64,000 nucleotides of DNA from Crambe crambe (Eukaryota; Porifera; Demospongiae; Poecilosclerida; Crambeidae): positions 2,910,480 through 2,974,479 of the forward strand of contig OZ004593.1 of assembly GCA_963924555.1 (NCBI GenBank). The letters are read 5' to 3'. Below the pieces are notes generated by a model. That model had not been told where the DNA came from, searched no databases, and worked only from the letters and a program-made list of their open reading frames with translations. The position numbers and the translations under genes are program-made. Of this stretch, positions 35,751 through 48,600 are shown one piece after another (position 1 is the first letter of the stretch; the number at the start of each line of letters is the position of its first letter).

Positions 35751-37863
35751 ATGCTAAAGGTACAACTAGTTAACTAATGCTTTAACTGTTGCAAGTCATC
35801 CTTAGCTAGTCAGTAAAGTCTATAATATAGACTCTTTTCAAACAAGCTGAAAAGCCATCATCAACTGCACTTAAATCATTATCACTGTCTTTAATTATTA
35901 GGAGCACAAGTTCAGTACACTCCTTTTGAGCATCTTCCTTCCTCTTATCTCATCTCAAGGTGTGCTATCAAACTCTACTGGTATAGAGAGACTGTCATGT
36001 ACGAATCATGCAAACATAATGTGTGTATAATGTTTCTCTTCTTGTCCCATGCATGCATTTACAGCTCCAGTAATCTTTCCAGAATACTATACATTTTACA
36101 ATAATAATTCAATGACAGTGAATGGATCATCTCCTACTGGAAACTGTTCCAATAGTAGCATATCTTATCATGGCAGAAACAGACTAATAACCTGTCAGCA
36201 ACCAAATTCCAATGTTCTGTTTGATGAGTGTGTCCCCACATTAACTGGACTAGATGGTGACATGTGGGCAAGTCAACTACTCCTGATACAATCAATAGGT
36301 GGACGTGTTGACATCAGATCAACTTTTGCATTTCATGTAACAATTGAAAGGGTTGAGGTGTTGCTATTTAACTGTTCAATAATTTTGAGTCGCAATATCA
36401 CCCTCGAACTCTTTGGAGGACCTAGGACTACAAGGTATATAACTACAAAGCATTTGGGATCTGTTACTTCCTGTGACTCTCTTGTGAGAGTGTGCATATC
36501 AGTCAATACTTCAGATTTACAAGAGATTTTAATGAGATTTACCTCTAACAAAGACTACTGGCTCTACCTTGCTGAGGTGATTTTCTACAGTCAAAATTCT
36601 ACCTGTTCACCAGATGCCATTTTAAATTCAACTACACCACTACCACCAGATACATGTTCACCAGATACCACTACACCACTACCATCAGATACAACAAGTT
36701 CACCAGATACCACTACACCACTACCATCAGATACAGGTTTTCCAGATACAGCGACACTAGTTGAACCATCAGTGAATGGAACACCAGCAGCTACAATACC
36801 ACCAACAAGTACAAATCCCTTTGAATCATCATCACCTGGCAATGTCACCATAGCAGTAGTGGTTCCTCTCTCCATTGTCCTCATTATTGTTATCATTGTA
36901 GTTGTCTTGATCCTCTGCATAGTCTGTACCACTAAACACAAGCACCAACTCAGAGCCAAGGAGGACCACACAACCACCCACACACAAACACACAGCCATC
37001 AACCTCCACAAGACAGAGGACACAGCAACCTGTGTGAGGAGACAGGACAAGCATACTACTCCTCACTACATGCCATTCGAGGAGAAGATGTCCCAGCAGA
37101 TCAAGTCTACAACCACCTTAAACGAGACACAGGTCCAGTGAGGGGGGGGACCAAGTCTTCCCGGGGGGTTACTGTGGACCAAAACGAGGCAGAGGTGGGA
37201 GCATACTCTACTGTGTCCTACAGCAAACAACCTCAAGCCTCCAAGGAAGCTGGTGTAGAGGGTATGGAAGATCCACTCTTGTATGCACAAGTCAATGAGA
37301 ATGTAAAGAAACCCCAAAAGAAAAGTGAAAACATCTTTGCTACTGACCAACAAGAAGAGGCTTCTGCTTCTGCATTATATGCTCAAGTGGATGAGAAGAG
37401 GAAGAAAAAGAAGAAGAAAATGAGGAAGAAAGAGGAAGACACTCCACCCCATGAGCCAGACCAGCTGTATGCACAAGTGGACAAGAAAAAGAAAGACAGT
37501 CCACCCCATGAGCCAGACCAGCTATATGCACAAGTGGATAAGAAGAAGAAAAAGGAAGACAGTCCACCACCTGAGCCAGACCAGCTACATGTATATGCAC
37601 AAGTGGAAAAGAAGAAGAAAAAGGACAGTCCACCACCTGAGCAAGACCAGCTGTATGCACAAGTGGAAAAGAAGGAAAAAAAGGACAATCCACCCCCTCA
37701 GCTGTATGCTCAGGTGGACAAGAAGAAGAGAAAGAAGAGAAAGAAAAAGAAGACTGAGGAGGTACTTCCACAGGAGTCAGGGGATGTGTACTCTGTAGTT
37801 AATAAACCTAGTGCTCCTCCAGTACCTCTCAAGTCACACCTCCTCATGGAAGAACTCCAGTAA
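35751..37863 (+). CDS. R4: intact ITIM-like receptor, 621 aa (most repeats)
   Basis: Exons 35751-35759, 35902-35959 and 36065-37863 join in phase. After the signal peptide the ectodomain (about 23-205) carries seven cysteines, one more than R2 because a F-D-W-R segment reads F-D-E-C here. The stalk is long, with repeated TTPLPSDT-like units. The membrane helix is at about 284-312 (IAVVVPLSIVLIIVIIVVVL). The tail has seven Y-A-Q-V motifs (one HVYAQV, six LYAQV), plus VYNHL, AYSTV and a final VYSVV, with lysine-rich linkers and D-S-P-P-P-E-P-D-Q spacers. It ends with KPSAPPVPLK. Signalling by SH2 proteins on phosphorylated tail tyrosines is inferred from motifs. No lesion is visible. Confidence 0.82.
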
Positions 37864-39080
37864 ATGAGTACATAGTGTGTCAATAACTTCATTACAGATA
37901 CATGCAGTGAGTGTAGTTACATAGTATAGATACTTGAATGCTTGAGTTAAACTAACAGTATTATTATGGTCAGGACCATGCACATGCAAACCTTTTCCCC
38001 TCAATAGTATAGTCATACAGAGTTTAAGTTCTATATATAGCTAGTTTTTTGTTGAAGCCATGTTGAAAGAATAATTGTGTACACTCTAAAAAGGTTGTAC
38101 AAGATATAAGTAATCAATAATAACCAGTTGTTTGCACTAACACTATACTGTATAATATTCAAAACCCGTCTGACCACCAGGTACAGTATCTGGATATTAA
38201 CAAGAGTGTACTAAGTGGAATATATTATGAACGTACGTGACATATATGGCCAGAAATATTTCCCACTATTACAAGTGTGTAAACTCACTCCACCTGATAA
38301 TACCCTCTCTCCAGTACAACTGCTAAAAATACAGTTGCTATTGCCATTCCATTCAATTCCACTTTGTGTATGCATTAAAGACAAGTTGTGATAACTGTGA
38401 AATTGTACACATTGGAATACTTAGCTAGTTAAGTGATCTCAGTTTTTAGTCCTGAAAGATCCTGTTCTTAATTGAAAAATGAAAATGCACCTTACACTAA
38501 TGGAAATGGTGTGACAAGATCACCAATCAGATTGAAGTTTTGTATCCACACACCCATAGCTAAAGTAGCTACATACAGATTTCAGTAGAATACACACTCT
38601 GATGTTGAACAACTGTATGACTAGCTAAAATATATGACCTGATCCCCATGCTCTCCTTCTAGAATGGATTAAGCTTTGCTACAATAGCTACAACTGTTAG
38701 CTAGCCTCAAAAGCTATGGAAGGATTATAGCATACATACTACACACAAGTATTGTAACAGTGTTATGTATAGGATGTTACTTATGTTATGTAGCTATATG
38801 ATATGAATGTGTACAATTATGGTAGCTATGAGAACTCTTTAATAATAATTATTATAGTAGCTTTTCTTTCTAGCTAGTTTATAAATGGATTCTCAAAGAA
38901 AACTTGTAGCTAGCTACTTCTGGTAGTTATGAATGATGAAAGCAAGGATTAACATCAAGGGATCACTACAAGATAAGTGGAAGTAGTGATGTTGGAACTG
39001 ACAGTAGTGACTATGAGCTTCTGGTAGCTATTAGCTAGTTCGATATGGGGTGCTATAATCCTGCAGTATTGTGATTATAC
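37864..39080. other. R4 3' flank (shared array unit)
   Basis: Non-coding and homologous to the flanks after R1, R2, R5 and the block at 58470-59060. Confidence 0.6.
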
Positions 39081-39089
39081 TTTCAGAAG

Positions 39090-39880
39090 TGATGACCACT
39101 ACCAACTATTGCATAAACTGTACTGCATGGCTAATAGGTATCTGGATTTATAGGCATAAGAAGCGGGGCAATGTGTGCGTGGCTAGGTTTATTTTTTATG
39201 TCGTAGGTATACATAATTATTCTTGCAACTCTCTCTGGCACGTAAGTTTTGAACGCAGCAGCTTTGTCTACACATGCACAAAAACCTCAATGAATGTGAC
39301 TAGTCCAGATGTTGTGTCCTGATTAGAGAGGTGTCCTTTATTAGAAAGCAAAGGTGTCCTGATTAGAGAAGTATGACCTGATTAGAAAGGAGTGTCATTT
39401 TTAAGGGTACAATGATACGTAGCCATCATAGAGGAAGTAGGGGTTCCACTGTATTGTATTTAGGGGTTCCATAGACTGCATGTATTAGGGGTTCCACTGT
39501 ATGGTATTTGGGGGTTCCACTGTGGTTTCCACGGTATTGTATTTAGGGGTTCCACTATAATTATTGTATTTAGGGGTTCCATTGAGGGATTGTATTTAGG
39601 GGTTCCACTGTATTGTATTTAGGGATTCTATTTAGGGTTTCCATTGTGTTGTATTTAGGGATTGTATTTAGGGGTTCCACTATTGTATTTAGGGGTTCCA
39701 CTGTGTTGTATTTAGGAATTGTATTTAGGGGTTCCATTGTATTGCATCAAGGGGTACGTTCCACTATTATTGCAACGAGAGGTGTCCACTCTATAGTTTA
39801 TTGTGTATGCACTATAATTATTGTACATTGGGGTGTTCCCAACAAAGGACACTCTTTAACTTACACTTTCAGAGTTAGTA
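39090..39880 (+). pseudogene. TRAF7-derived relic with minisatellites (second copy)
   Basis: A diverged exon-19-like piece (near 39200-39240, with CTTGCAACTCTCTCTGG) is followed by GATTAGAGAGGTGTCC repeats and then by about 15 copies of AGGGGTTCCACTGTATTGTA. The order matches the duplicated TRAF7 block at 25340-26000. No coding capacity remains. Confidence 0.7.
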
Positions 39881-40363
39881 CACACTCTACTACATGCCCT
39901 CATACCTAAAATGTAGTGTGTATTCGATATAAATTACAATTGTTATACTGCATGAGGTTCTACACATGTGAGTAGCTATGATCAATGTTCCTTAGCTATA
40001 ATTATTAAACCTTCATTACTGTTGACTGTATCAGCCATGGAGATGAAATCCTGTTGAAGCTGGATGACACCTCTACGTAAGTATAACATCATCCATAGAC
40101 ACATGAAGAAGATGACTGCATGAACATGATGGCTGGAATGAAAGGAACCACTGTACCTGTTATTTGCCAAAACAAGCAATCATAATTGTGACATATTTAC
40201 CAATCATAACATTCCATGATTAACTAGCTATACAGTTTATATTGACCAGCAGAGTCTAATAAAAGTCATACCCATTCTATCAGCAAGTCAGATTAAACGG
40301 CAGTGAAGTATCAGTTTTCTAAAGTCTGACTACATACGTAGCAGTTAAGTGTGAAACTACACA
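39881..40363. other. R5 upstream region and promoter
   Basis: Non-coding. TAATAAAAGTCATACCC at about 40258 begins the conserved promoter block, here with substitutions (CAGCAAGTCAGATTAAACGG). Confidence 0.55.
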
Positions 40364-42609
40364 ATGCTAAAGTTAAGACTAGCTAATGCTTAACCATTGC
40401 AAGTCACCCCTTAGCTACTCAGTAATGGCTATTGTAGACTCTTTTTCAAAAGAGACCTTTGTTTTGCTGTGTGTGCATAATATGGGAAAAAAATATAACC
40501 ACAGCATCATCAGCTGCAACTAAGTCATTATCACTGTCTTTAATTATTAGGAGCACAAGTTCAAAACACCTCTTTTGAGCATCTTCCTTCCTCTTGTCTT
40601 ATCTCAAGGTATGCCATCAAACTCTACTGAGACTGTCATATACGTATAAGGTCCAGTGATTCTAGCATGATGGTAGGAATAATGAAGTTGACTCCCAATC
40701 ATGCATTTCCAGTATAATCTTTCCAGACTATTATGAATTTTACAATGGTAATTCAATGACAGTGAATGGATCATCTCCCACTGGAAACTGTTCCAACAGC
40801 AACTTACCTGATAGTGATGGACTAATAATAACCTGTCAGCAACCAAATTCCAGTGTTCTGTTTGATTGGCATGTCCCCACACTTCCTGAACTAGATGGTG
40901 ACATGTGGGCAAGTCAATTAGCTACTCACAATACAATCGATAAAATAAACATGTTGATATCAGATCAACTTTTGCATCAATTAAAATGGTTGAGATGTTG
41001 CTATTTAACTGTTCAATGATATTGAGTCGAAATATCATCCTTGAACTCTTTGGAGGACATGAGACTAAAGGGTATATAACTACAAAGCATTTTGGATCTG
41101 TTACTTCCTGTGACTCCCTTGTGAGAGTGTGCATATCAGTCAATACTTCAGATTTACAAGAGAGTTTAATGAGATTTACCTCTAACAAAGACTACTGGCT
41201 GTACCTTGCTGAGGTGATCTTCTACAGTCATAATTCTACCTGTTCACCAGACGCCATCTTTAATTCAACTACACTACTACCACCAGATACAACAGATACC
41301 ACGTCACCAGTTGAACCATCAGTGAATGCAACACAAGCAGCTATAACACAACCAACTTCTGGCAATGTCATCATAGCAGCAGTGGTTCCTCTCTCTATTG
41401 TCCTCATTATTGTTATTATTGTAGTTGTCCTGGTTCTCTGCATAGTATGTACCACTAAACACAAGCACCAACTCAGAGCCAAGGAGGACCATACAACCAC
41501 TCATAGACAAACACACAGCCATCAACCTCCACACGACAGAGGACACAGCAACCTGTGTGAGGAGACAGGACAAGCATACTACTCCTCACTACACACCATT
41601 CGAGGAGAAGACGTCCCAGCAGATCAAGTCAACCACCTTGATCAAGACACAGGTCCTGTGAGGGGAGGGACCAAGCCTTCCCGGGGGGCTACTGTGGACA
41701 AAAATGAGGCAGAGGTGGGAGCATACTCTACTGTGTCCTACAGCAAACAACCTCAAGCCTCCAAGGAAGCTGGTATGGAAGATCCACTCTTGTATGCACA
41801 AGTCAATGAGAATGTAAAGAAACCAAAAAAGAAAAGTGAAAACATCTTTGCTACTGACCAACAAGAAGAGGCTTCTGCTTCTGCATTGTATGCTCAAGTG
41901 GATGAGAAGAAGAAGAAGAAAAGGAAGAAGAAAATGATGAAGAAAGAGGAAGACACTCAACCCCGCAAGCCAGACCAGCTGTATGCACAAGCGCACAAGA
42001 AAAAGAAGGACTCCACACCCCCTGAGCAGTGGCGGATCCAGGATTTCAACAAAGGGGGGCAAAGGGTATCCTCACGCTTGCGTGTGGAAATTTTTTGCAT
42101 GACCATGCCCACTTTTGCCTGATCACCCACTTGCTATACTAGTACAAAAGAATAATGCAAAAGAAACTGCTTAGAAGAACCAAACAGCTGAAACTTTGCT
42201 GAGCACACAATCTACATAGCTAATCACATACAAAAGTAGGGCAGTGCCACACCTTTATTCATAGCAAAAGGGGGGGGGGGGGAAATTGCCCCCATTGCCC
42301 CCCTCTGGATCCGCCTTTGCTGAGCCAGACCAGCTATATGCACAAGTGGATAAAAAGAAGAAAAAGGAAGAGAGTCCACCCCCTGAGCCAGACCAGCTGT
42401 ATACACAAGTGGAAAAGAAGAAGAAAAAGAAAAAGGACAGTCCACCACCTGCTCAGGTGGACAAGAAGAAGAGGAGGAAGAGAGAGAAACAGAAGACTGA
42501 GAAGGTGCCTCCACAGGAGTCAGGGGACATGTACGTACTCTGTAGTTAATAAACCTAGTGCTCCTCCAGTACCTTTCAAGTCACACCTCCTCATGAAAGA
42601 ACTCCAGTG
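40364..42609 (+). pseudogene. R5: receptor pseudogene with several lesions
   Basis: First exon ATGCTAAAG (40364-40372) is followed by TTAAGA, so the usual GT donor is lost. The signal exon (40551-40608) is intact. At the third exon (about 40713) a small deletion beside the acceptor breaks the phase. The ectodomain frame shifts near 40920-40985; the second part (ILELFGG onwards) stays open to the tail. A 292-bp transposon interrupts the tail at 42028-42319. A 4-bp GTAC insertion near 42535 shifts the final YSVV frame. Four intact YAQV-type motifs remain across the two parts, and others have lost or altered residues (QAHKK, PAQV). Confidence 0.9.
42028..42319. mobile_element. 292-bp MITE inside the R5 tail
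   Basis: The ends carry inverted GGCGGATCCAG / CTGGATCCGCC. The element interrupts the spacer between two tail repeats, and CTGAGC is found on both sides (42022-42027 and 42320-42325), a likely 6-bp target duplication. It has no coding capacity and contains an internal run of G at about 42270. Confidence 0.82.
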
Positions 42610-44490
42610 ATGAGCACATAGTGTGTCAATAATTTCATTATAGATACATGCAGTGAGTATGTAGTATAAATACTGAGTTAAACTAACAGTGTCATTATGG
42701 TCACAATACAAACTTTTTTCCCATACAGAGTTTAAGTTCTATAACTTTTTGATGAAGCAATGTTGAAAGAATAATTGTGTACATTCTAAAAAAGTTATAC
42801 AAATATAAGTGATCTTATACGTAAATCAATATAACAACCAGTTGTTTGCACTTAACATTATACTGGAAATGATGTGGTAGTTAATATTCAAGATCATCCT
42901 GTACTATTGATATTCACAAGAATCTATACTAGGTGGAATATAGGTATAATGTACGTACGTATCACTGTAAAAATGAAAGTGTGTACTGCACACTAATACA
43001 CATGCACACTAAATAAAAAAAACAGTGTGTGTAATAGGACAAAATGGCTGCAAACCAGAAATATTTCCCACTATTACAAGTGTGTAAACTCACTCCACCT
43101 GATAATACCCTCTCTCCAGTATAACTGCTAAAAATATGAAAATACAGTTGCTATTTCCATCTCACCATTCCTTTCAATTCCACTGAGTAGCTAGTTGTGT
43201 GTGCATTAAAGTCAAGTTGTGATACGTAGCTAACGAATTTGTACACGTTGGAATACTTAGCTAAGTGATCTCAGTTTTTAGTCTTGAAAGATCCCATTCT
43301 TAATTGAAAAATGAAAATCCACCTTACACTAATGGAAATGGTGTGATAAAATCACCAATCAGATTGAAGCTTTGTATCCAGCTAGCTGTACTACATGTAC
43401 AGATTTCAGTAGAGATATGCACTCTGTCTGATGTTGAACAACTGTATGACCAGCTAAAACACATTCATGCCATGCTATAATTATGGTGAAATCAAGCCCA
43501 TGATAGCAAATTGTACTCCTTCTAGCACAGATTAAGACTTTGCTACAATACTAACCTATAAAAATTAAATGCTATGGAAGGATTGAAATTATAGTGTAAT
43601 ACACACGTGTACTGTAACAGTGTTACGTATGTAACTGACAGAATTCTATTTAAAAGCACACTTTCTGAGATTTAGCTATAGCTAGCTAAGCCCTACAGCT
43701 ATTAGCTATAGCTACAATACGAAATTTGTAAACTCACAACATTACTGAAGAATAACACCAGGTGTTATTTTAGATAATAGTGACGTGCATTATATATATA
43801 TATTAATGTGTACAAATGTGGTAGCTATGGGAACTATTAGCCATCATAGTAGTTTTCTTTCTTTTTAAATGGAAACTTGTACATCCAATTCTACCAGTAG
43901 TGTCTACCAGTAGTGAATGATGGAACAACATCATGGGATCCCTACAAGACTATAGTGATAGTGACTAGCTAGCTATTAGCTTTTTTTTTTGTCCTGACTT
44001 TTAGCTTTTAAAAAGTAACACCTGGTAGCTATTTGACTGTTATTAATGTGATGATCCTGTTATGAACTTCATCACATAGATAGCTACAGTATTGCTAGTA
44101 TAGATACTTGAATGCTTGAGTCATTATATGGGTCAGGACCAAACCTTTTTCTTCAATAGCTAGTTTATTTTCTATATAGTTTTATAGTTTGTTTTTGTTG
44201 TTGTTGTTGTTGAAAGCCATGCATGTTGAAAGAATAATTGTGTACATTCTTAAAAGGTTGTAGCTACTTGTACACGTGGGATAGAGCTAAGTGATCTCAT
44301 GAATCAATAACAACCACTTAACACTATACTGGAAATGATGATTGTGGTACAGTAGCTAATATTCAAAACCATCAAGGTGATTGCACAATGGTATAGTAAT
44401 GGCTCAGACTAAGCTATCTGTTCAGATGTGCTCACAAGAGTGATATTATGTACGTAACATAATGTGACCAGAAATTTTTCCTGCCATGAC
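42610..44490. other. R5 3' flank (shared array unit)
   Basis: Non-coding and very similar to 30422-32240 after R2, which suggests that the R2 and R5 units are recent duplicates or have undergone conversion. Confidence 0.65.
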
Positions 44491-44624
44491 TAGTGTGTAA
44501 GCTCACATCACCTGATAATACCCTCTCTCCAGTACAACTGCTAAGAATATGAAAAAGAAAGAAGATCTCATGTAGATTTATACAGGGTTGCTATTTTCAT
44601 CTCACCATTCCATTCCACTGAGTA

Positions 44625-44720
44625 GCTAATAGGGTGAAGTAGCTAGATGATATGAAGAGAAAGAAAACAAGAAGAAAAAGGAAGTCTTCCCATGTACAAG
44701 ACCACCTGTATTCAAAGCTA
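44625..44720 (+). pseudogene. Receptor-tail relic upstream of R6
   Basis: It retains GGGTGAAGTAGCTAGATGAT and CCCATGTACAAGACCACCTG, the same decayed tail piece as at 27675 and 32250. Confidence 0.6.
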
Positions 44721-44866
44721 AGTACAACACCATGGACACATACTGTATGAGCATGAAGAACCACTGCACCTGTCATTTGCCAAAAATAAGCAATCATAAT
44801 TGTGACTTATTTACCAGTCATAACATTCCACAATCAAATATACAGTTTTATATTGAAAGCAGAGGG

Positions 44867-44940
44867 TAATAAAAGCCATGCCTGTTCTACCAGCCAGTCA
44901 AATTTAAGTAGTGAAGCATCAGTTTTCTAAAGTCTGCACT
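44867..44940 (+). promoter_or_regulatory. R6 promoter / 5' UTR
   Basis: TAATAAAAGCCATGCCTG is followed by CCAGCCAGTCAAATTTAAG. About 30 bases of the 5' UTR present in R2 and R4 are missing, and the ATG follows at 44941. Confidence 0.55.
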
Positions 44941-47292
44941 ATGCTAAAGGTAAGACTAACTACGTAGCTAATACTTTAACTAGCTATTGCAAGTCACCCC
45001 TTAGCTATAGTCAGTAAAGGTATAGACTCTTTTCAAATGAGCTAAAAGATTGCTGTGTGTGCATGTTGTGGGAGAGCACTAGCTACTTAGAAAATATAAC
45101 TAGGGTATATTCGTGTAACATATTCAATCGGCGAGCGAAGCAGTTGGTGAAAGTCATTTGTACTTTGACTTACTAAGATATTGCAGCTGCATACATAGGA
45201 GGCTGTATAATGCTTACCACAAGCACTTAGAAAGCCAAGCGCCTACAATTGCAGTTATAGCAAAAATGCTAGCACCATAATTATCACTTAATAACTAGAT
45301 ATGAATTATTGCTGCACCTAAGTCTGTCTTTTATTATTAGGACCACAAGTTCGAAGCACTCCTTTTGAGTATCTTCCTTCCTCTTATCTCATCTGAAGGT
45401 ATGCCATCAAACTCTACTGGTAACATGTAGCTATTAGGTCCAGTGATTCTAGCATGATGGTAGGAATAATGAAGTTGACTCCCAAACATGCAAACATGAT
45501 GTGTGTATAATGTTTCTCTTCTTGTCCCATGCATGCATTTACAGTTCCAGTAATCTTTCCAGAATACTATACATTTTACAATGGTAATTCAATGACAGTG
45601 AATGGATCATCTCCTACTGGAAACTGTTCCAATCATGGCTTATCTAGTAACGGACTAATAACCTGTTGGCAGCCAAATTCAAGTGTTCTGTTTGATGAGT
45701 GTGTCCCCACATTATCTGGACTAGATGGTGACATGTGGGCAAGTCAATTACTTCCGATACAATCGATTGGTGGACGTGTTGACATCAGATCAACTTTTGC
45801 ATTTAGTGTAATAATTGAAAGGGTTGAGGTGTTGCTATTTAATTGTTCAATGATGTTGAGTCAAAATATCACCCTCGAACTCTTTGGAGGACCTATGACT
45901 ACAAGGTATATAACTACAAAGCATTTGGGATCTGTTACTTCCTGTGACTCCCTTGTGAGAGTGTGCATATCAGTCAATACTTCAGATTTACAAGAGATTT
46001 TAATGAGATTTACCTCTAACAAAGACTACTGGCTGTACCTTGCTGAGGTGATCTTCTACAGTCGTAATTCTACCTGTTCACCAGACACCGTCTTTAATTT
46101 AACTATACCACTACCACCAGATACATGTTCACCAGATACCACTACACCACTACCAGATACGAGTTCACCAGATACCACATCACCACTACCACCAGATACA
46201 ACAAGTTCACCAGATACTACTGCACTACTACAACCAGGTACGAGTTCACCAGAGACCGCTACACCACTACCAAGTTCACCAAATACCACGTCACCAGTTG
46301 AATCATCAGTGAATGCAATACCAGCAGCTACAACACCACCAATCATCATAGCAGTAGTGGTTCCTCTCTCCATTGTTCTCATTATTGTTATCATTGTAGT
46401 TGTCCTGATCCTCTGCATAGTCTGTACCACTAAACACAAGCACCGACTCAGAATCAAGGAGGATCACACAACCACTCACACACAAACACACAGTCATCAA
46501 CCTCCACAAGACAGAGGACACCTCAACCTGTTCGAGGAGACAGGACAAGCATGCTACTCCTCACTACACGACATTCAAGGAGAAAACGTCCCAGCGAATC
46601 AAGTCTACAACTGCCTTGAACGAGACACAGGCCCAGTGAGAAGAGGGACCAAATCTTCATGGGAGGATCAAAATGAGGCAGATTTTAGAGCATACTCTAC
46701 TGTATCCTACAGCAAACAACCTCAAGCCTCCAAGGAAGTTGGTGTGAAGGGTATGAATGATCCACTCTTGTATGCTCTAGTTGATGAGAATGTAAAAAAG
46801 AAAAGTGAAGACATCTTTGCTACTGACCAACAAGAAGAGGCTTCTGCATTATATGCTCAAGTGAATGAGGAGAAGAAGAAGAAGAAGAAGAAGAAGAAGA
46901 AAAAGATGAAAAAAGAGGAAGAAACTCCACCCCATGAGCCAGACCAGCTGTATACACAAGTGGAAAAGAAGAAGAAAAAGGACAGTCCACCCCCTGAGCA
47001 AGATCAGCTGTATGCACAAGTGGAAAAGAAGAAGAAAAAGAAAAGGGACAGTCCACCCCCTGAGCCAGACCAGCTGTATGCACAAGTGGAAAAGAAGAAA
47101 AAGGACAGTGCACCCCCTGAGCAAGACCAGCTGTATGCGCAAGTGGACAAGAAGAATAGGAAGAAGAGAGAGAAAGAAGAGACTGAGGAGGTACCTCCAC
47201 AGGAGTCAGGGGACATGTACTCTGTAGTTAATAAACCTAGTGCTCCTCCAGTACCTCTCAAGTCACACCTCCTCATGAAAGAACTCCAGTGA
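44941..47292 (+). CDS. R6: intact ITIM-like receptor, 604 aa (longest stalk)
   Basis: Exons 44941-44949, 45341-45398 and 45545-47292 join in phase. The signal exon reads EALLLSIFLPLISSE in its core. The ectodomain (about 23-205) has the seven-cysteine form (F-D-E-C). The stalk is the longest of the family, about 80 residues of repeated SSPDTT and PLPPDT units, probably O-glycosylated. The membrane helix is at about 289-316. The tail has LLYALV, LYAQV (x4) and LYTQV, then MYSVV and the SH3 ligand KPSAPPVPLK. AYSTV and VYNCL lie nearer the membrane. A lysine run of 11 follows the second motif. No lesion is visible. Intron 2 encodes an in-frame ATG (45529) that is not the start. Confidence 0.82.
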
Positions 47293-48300
47293 ATGAGCAC
47301 ATAGTGTGTCAATAACTCCATCACATAGATACATGCATAACATAGATACTTGACTAACAGTCAGGACCATGCACTTTTTTCCCCATACAGAGTTTATTTT
47401 TTGTTTAAGCCATGTTGAAAGAATAATTGTGTTCATTCTAAAAAGGTTGTACAAGATATAAGTATAATCTCATAAATGAATAACAACCAGTTGTTTGGAG
47501 TAACACTATGCTATAATATTCAAGACCACCAGGTATCTGTACTATTGATATTCACAACTACGTAGGTGGAATATATTATGTATGTAACATAATATGACCA
47601 GAAATATTTCCCATGCACTGTAAACTCACTCCACCTGATAATACCCTCTCTCCAATACAACTGGTAATATAAAAAATATTTTAAAAAAACAGTGCCATCT
47701 CACCATTCCATTCAATTCCACTGAGTAGCTAATTGTGTGTGCATTAAATCAAGTTGTTGATAACTATGAAATTGTACACATTGGAATACTTAGCTAAGTG
47801 ATCTTGGTTTTTATATAGTCCTGAATATAGTCCTGAAGGATCCAGTTAGTACTTCACACTAATGAACAACTGTATGACTAGTAGCTAATCGTAAAAAGCT
47901 TGGAAGGATAGGAATGCTAGGATAATACACACATGTATAGTGTCTATATGCAGAATTGATTTTTAAAACCACAACTGTTGAACGATTACATTTTTCTGAT
48001 TCACCAAAGACCATAGCATACTAGCCATAAACACTGAAGAATAACACCAGGTGTTAGTTTTGATAATAGCCAGTGACATGAATAGGGTGCTAGGATGTTA
48101 TTATTGTGTACAATGTATGAGAAGTCTATAAGTTTAAGAATGTTCTTGCCAGTAAGAATGGATTGCTACAAAACGGAAGTAGCTAGTGGTGTTGGAACTG
48201 ACAGTAGTGACTGCGGGCTATTTTTTGTCCTGATTTTTAGCTTTTGAATTAACACCTGCAGTATTATTCAAATTGCATGCCTTCTAGTTGTGCTCATCAG
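47293..48300. other. R6 3' flank (shared array unit)
   Basis: Non-coding and closely related to 52332-53400 after R7, including CACTGAAGAATAACACCAGG and the downstream GTGACATGAATAGG block. Confidence 0.6.
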
Positions 48301-48339
48301 TGTTAGCTACACAGATATTCTTCTTCATAGGTGTTCTTT

Positions 48340-48600
48340 TAAAGTGACCAGCCAATGAAATTCACTTGCAGGTGCTACTATTGATGGGAAGGAGACCTCG
48401 AAAGAAAACTAGCTCTTTATAGTCTATATACAGCAGCTGTACAATCAATAACTTGTGTTAATTGTAATGGTTGATCATGCTGTCCACAACTCCATCCCAT
48501 TCGATGCTAGGACACAAGTCACACTGCCTTCATGTCTAGCCAAGATCTGAGCACAGTTCATCAATTCCATGTTCCATATCTGCATAATCGTAAATATAGC
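48340..48600 (-). pseudogene. Inverted TRAF7 3'-end relic (third copy)
   Basis: On the minus strand, 48582-48478 matches TRAF7 exon 21 (ATATGGAACATGGAATTGAT at its start) with mutations. 48340-48410 matches the TRAF7 3' flank inverted (AGTGAATTTCATTGGCTGG). It is in opposite orientation to TRAF7 and to the other copies. Confidence 0.85.

Noticed and set aside
37340..37771. Long minus-strand open frames opposite the tails of R2, R4, R5 and R6
   Set aside because: They are rich in Ser/Phe/Leu because they read the lysine-rich repeats backwards. They are shadows of the tail exon with no domain of their own.
45529..45544. ATG codons at 36049 and 45529 as receptor start sites
   Set aside because: They lie in intron 2 just before the TTTACAG acceptor. 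Starting there would skip the signal peptide, and the upstream exons join in phase in all intact copies.
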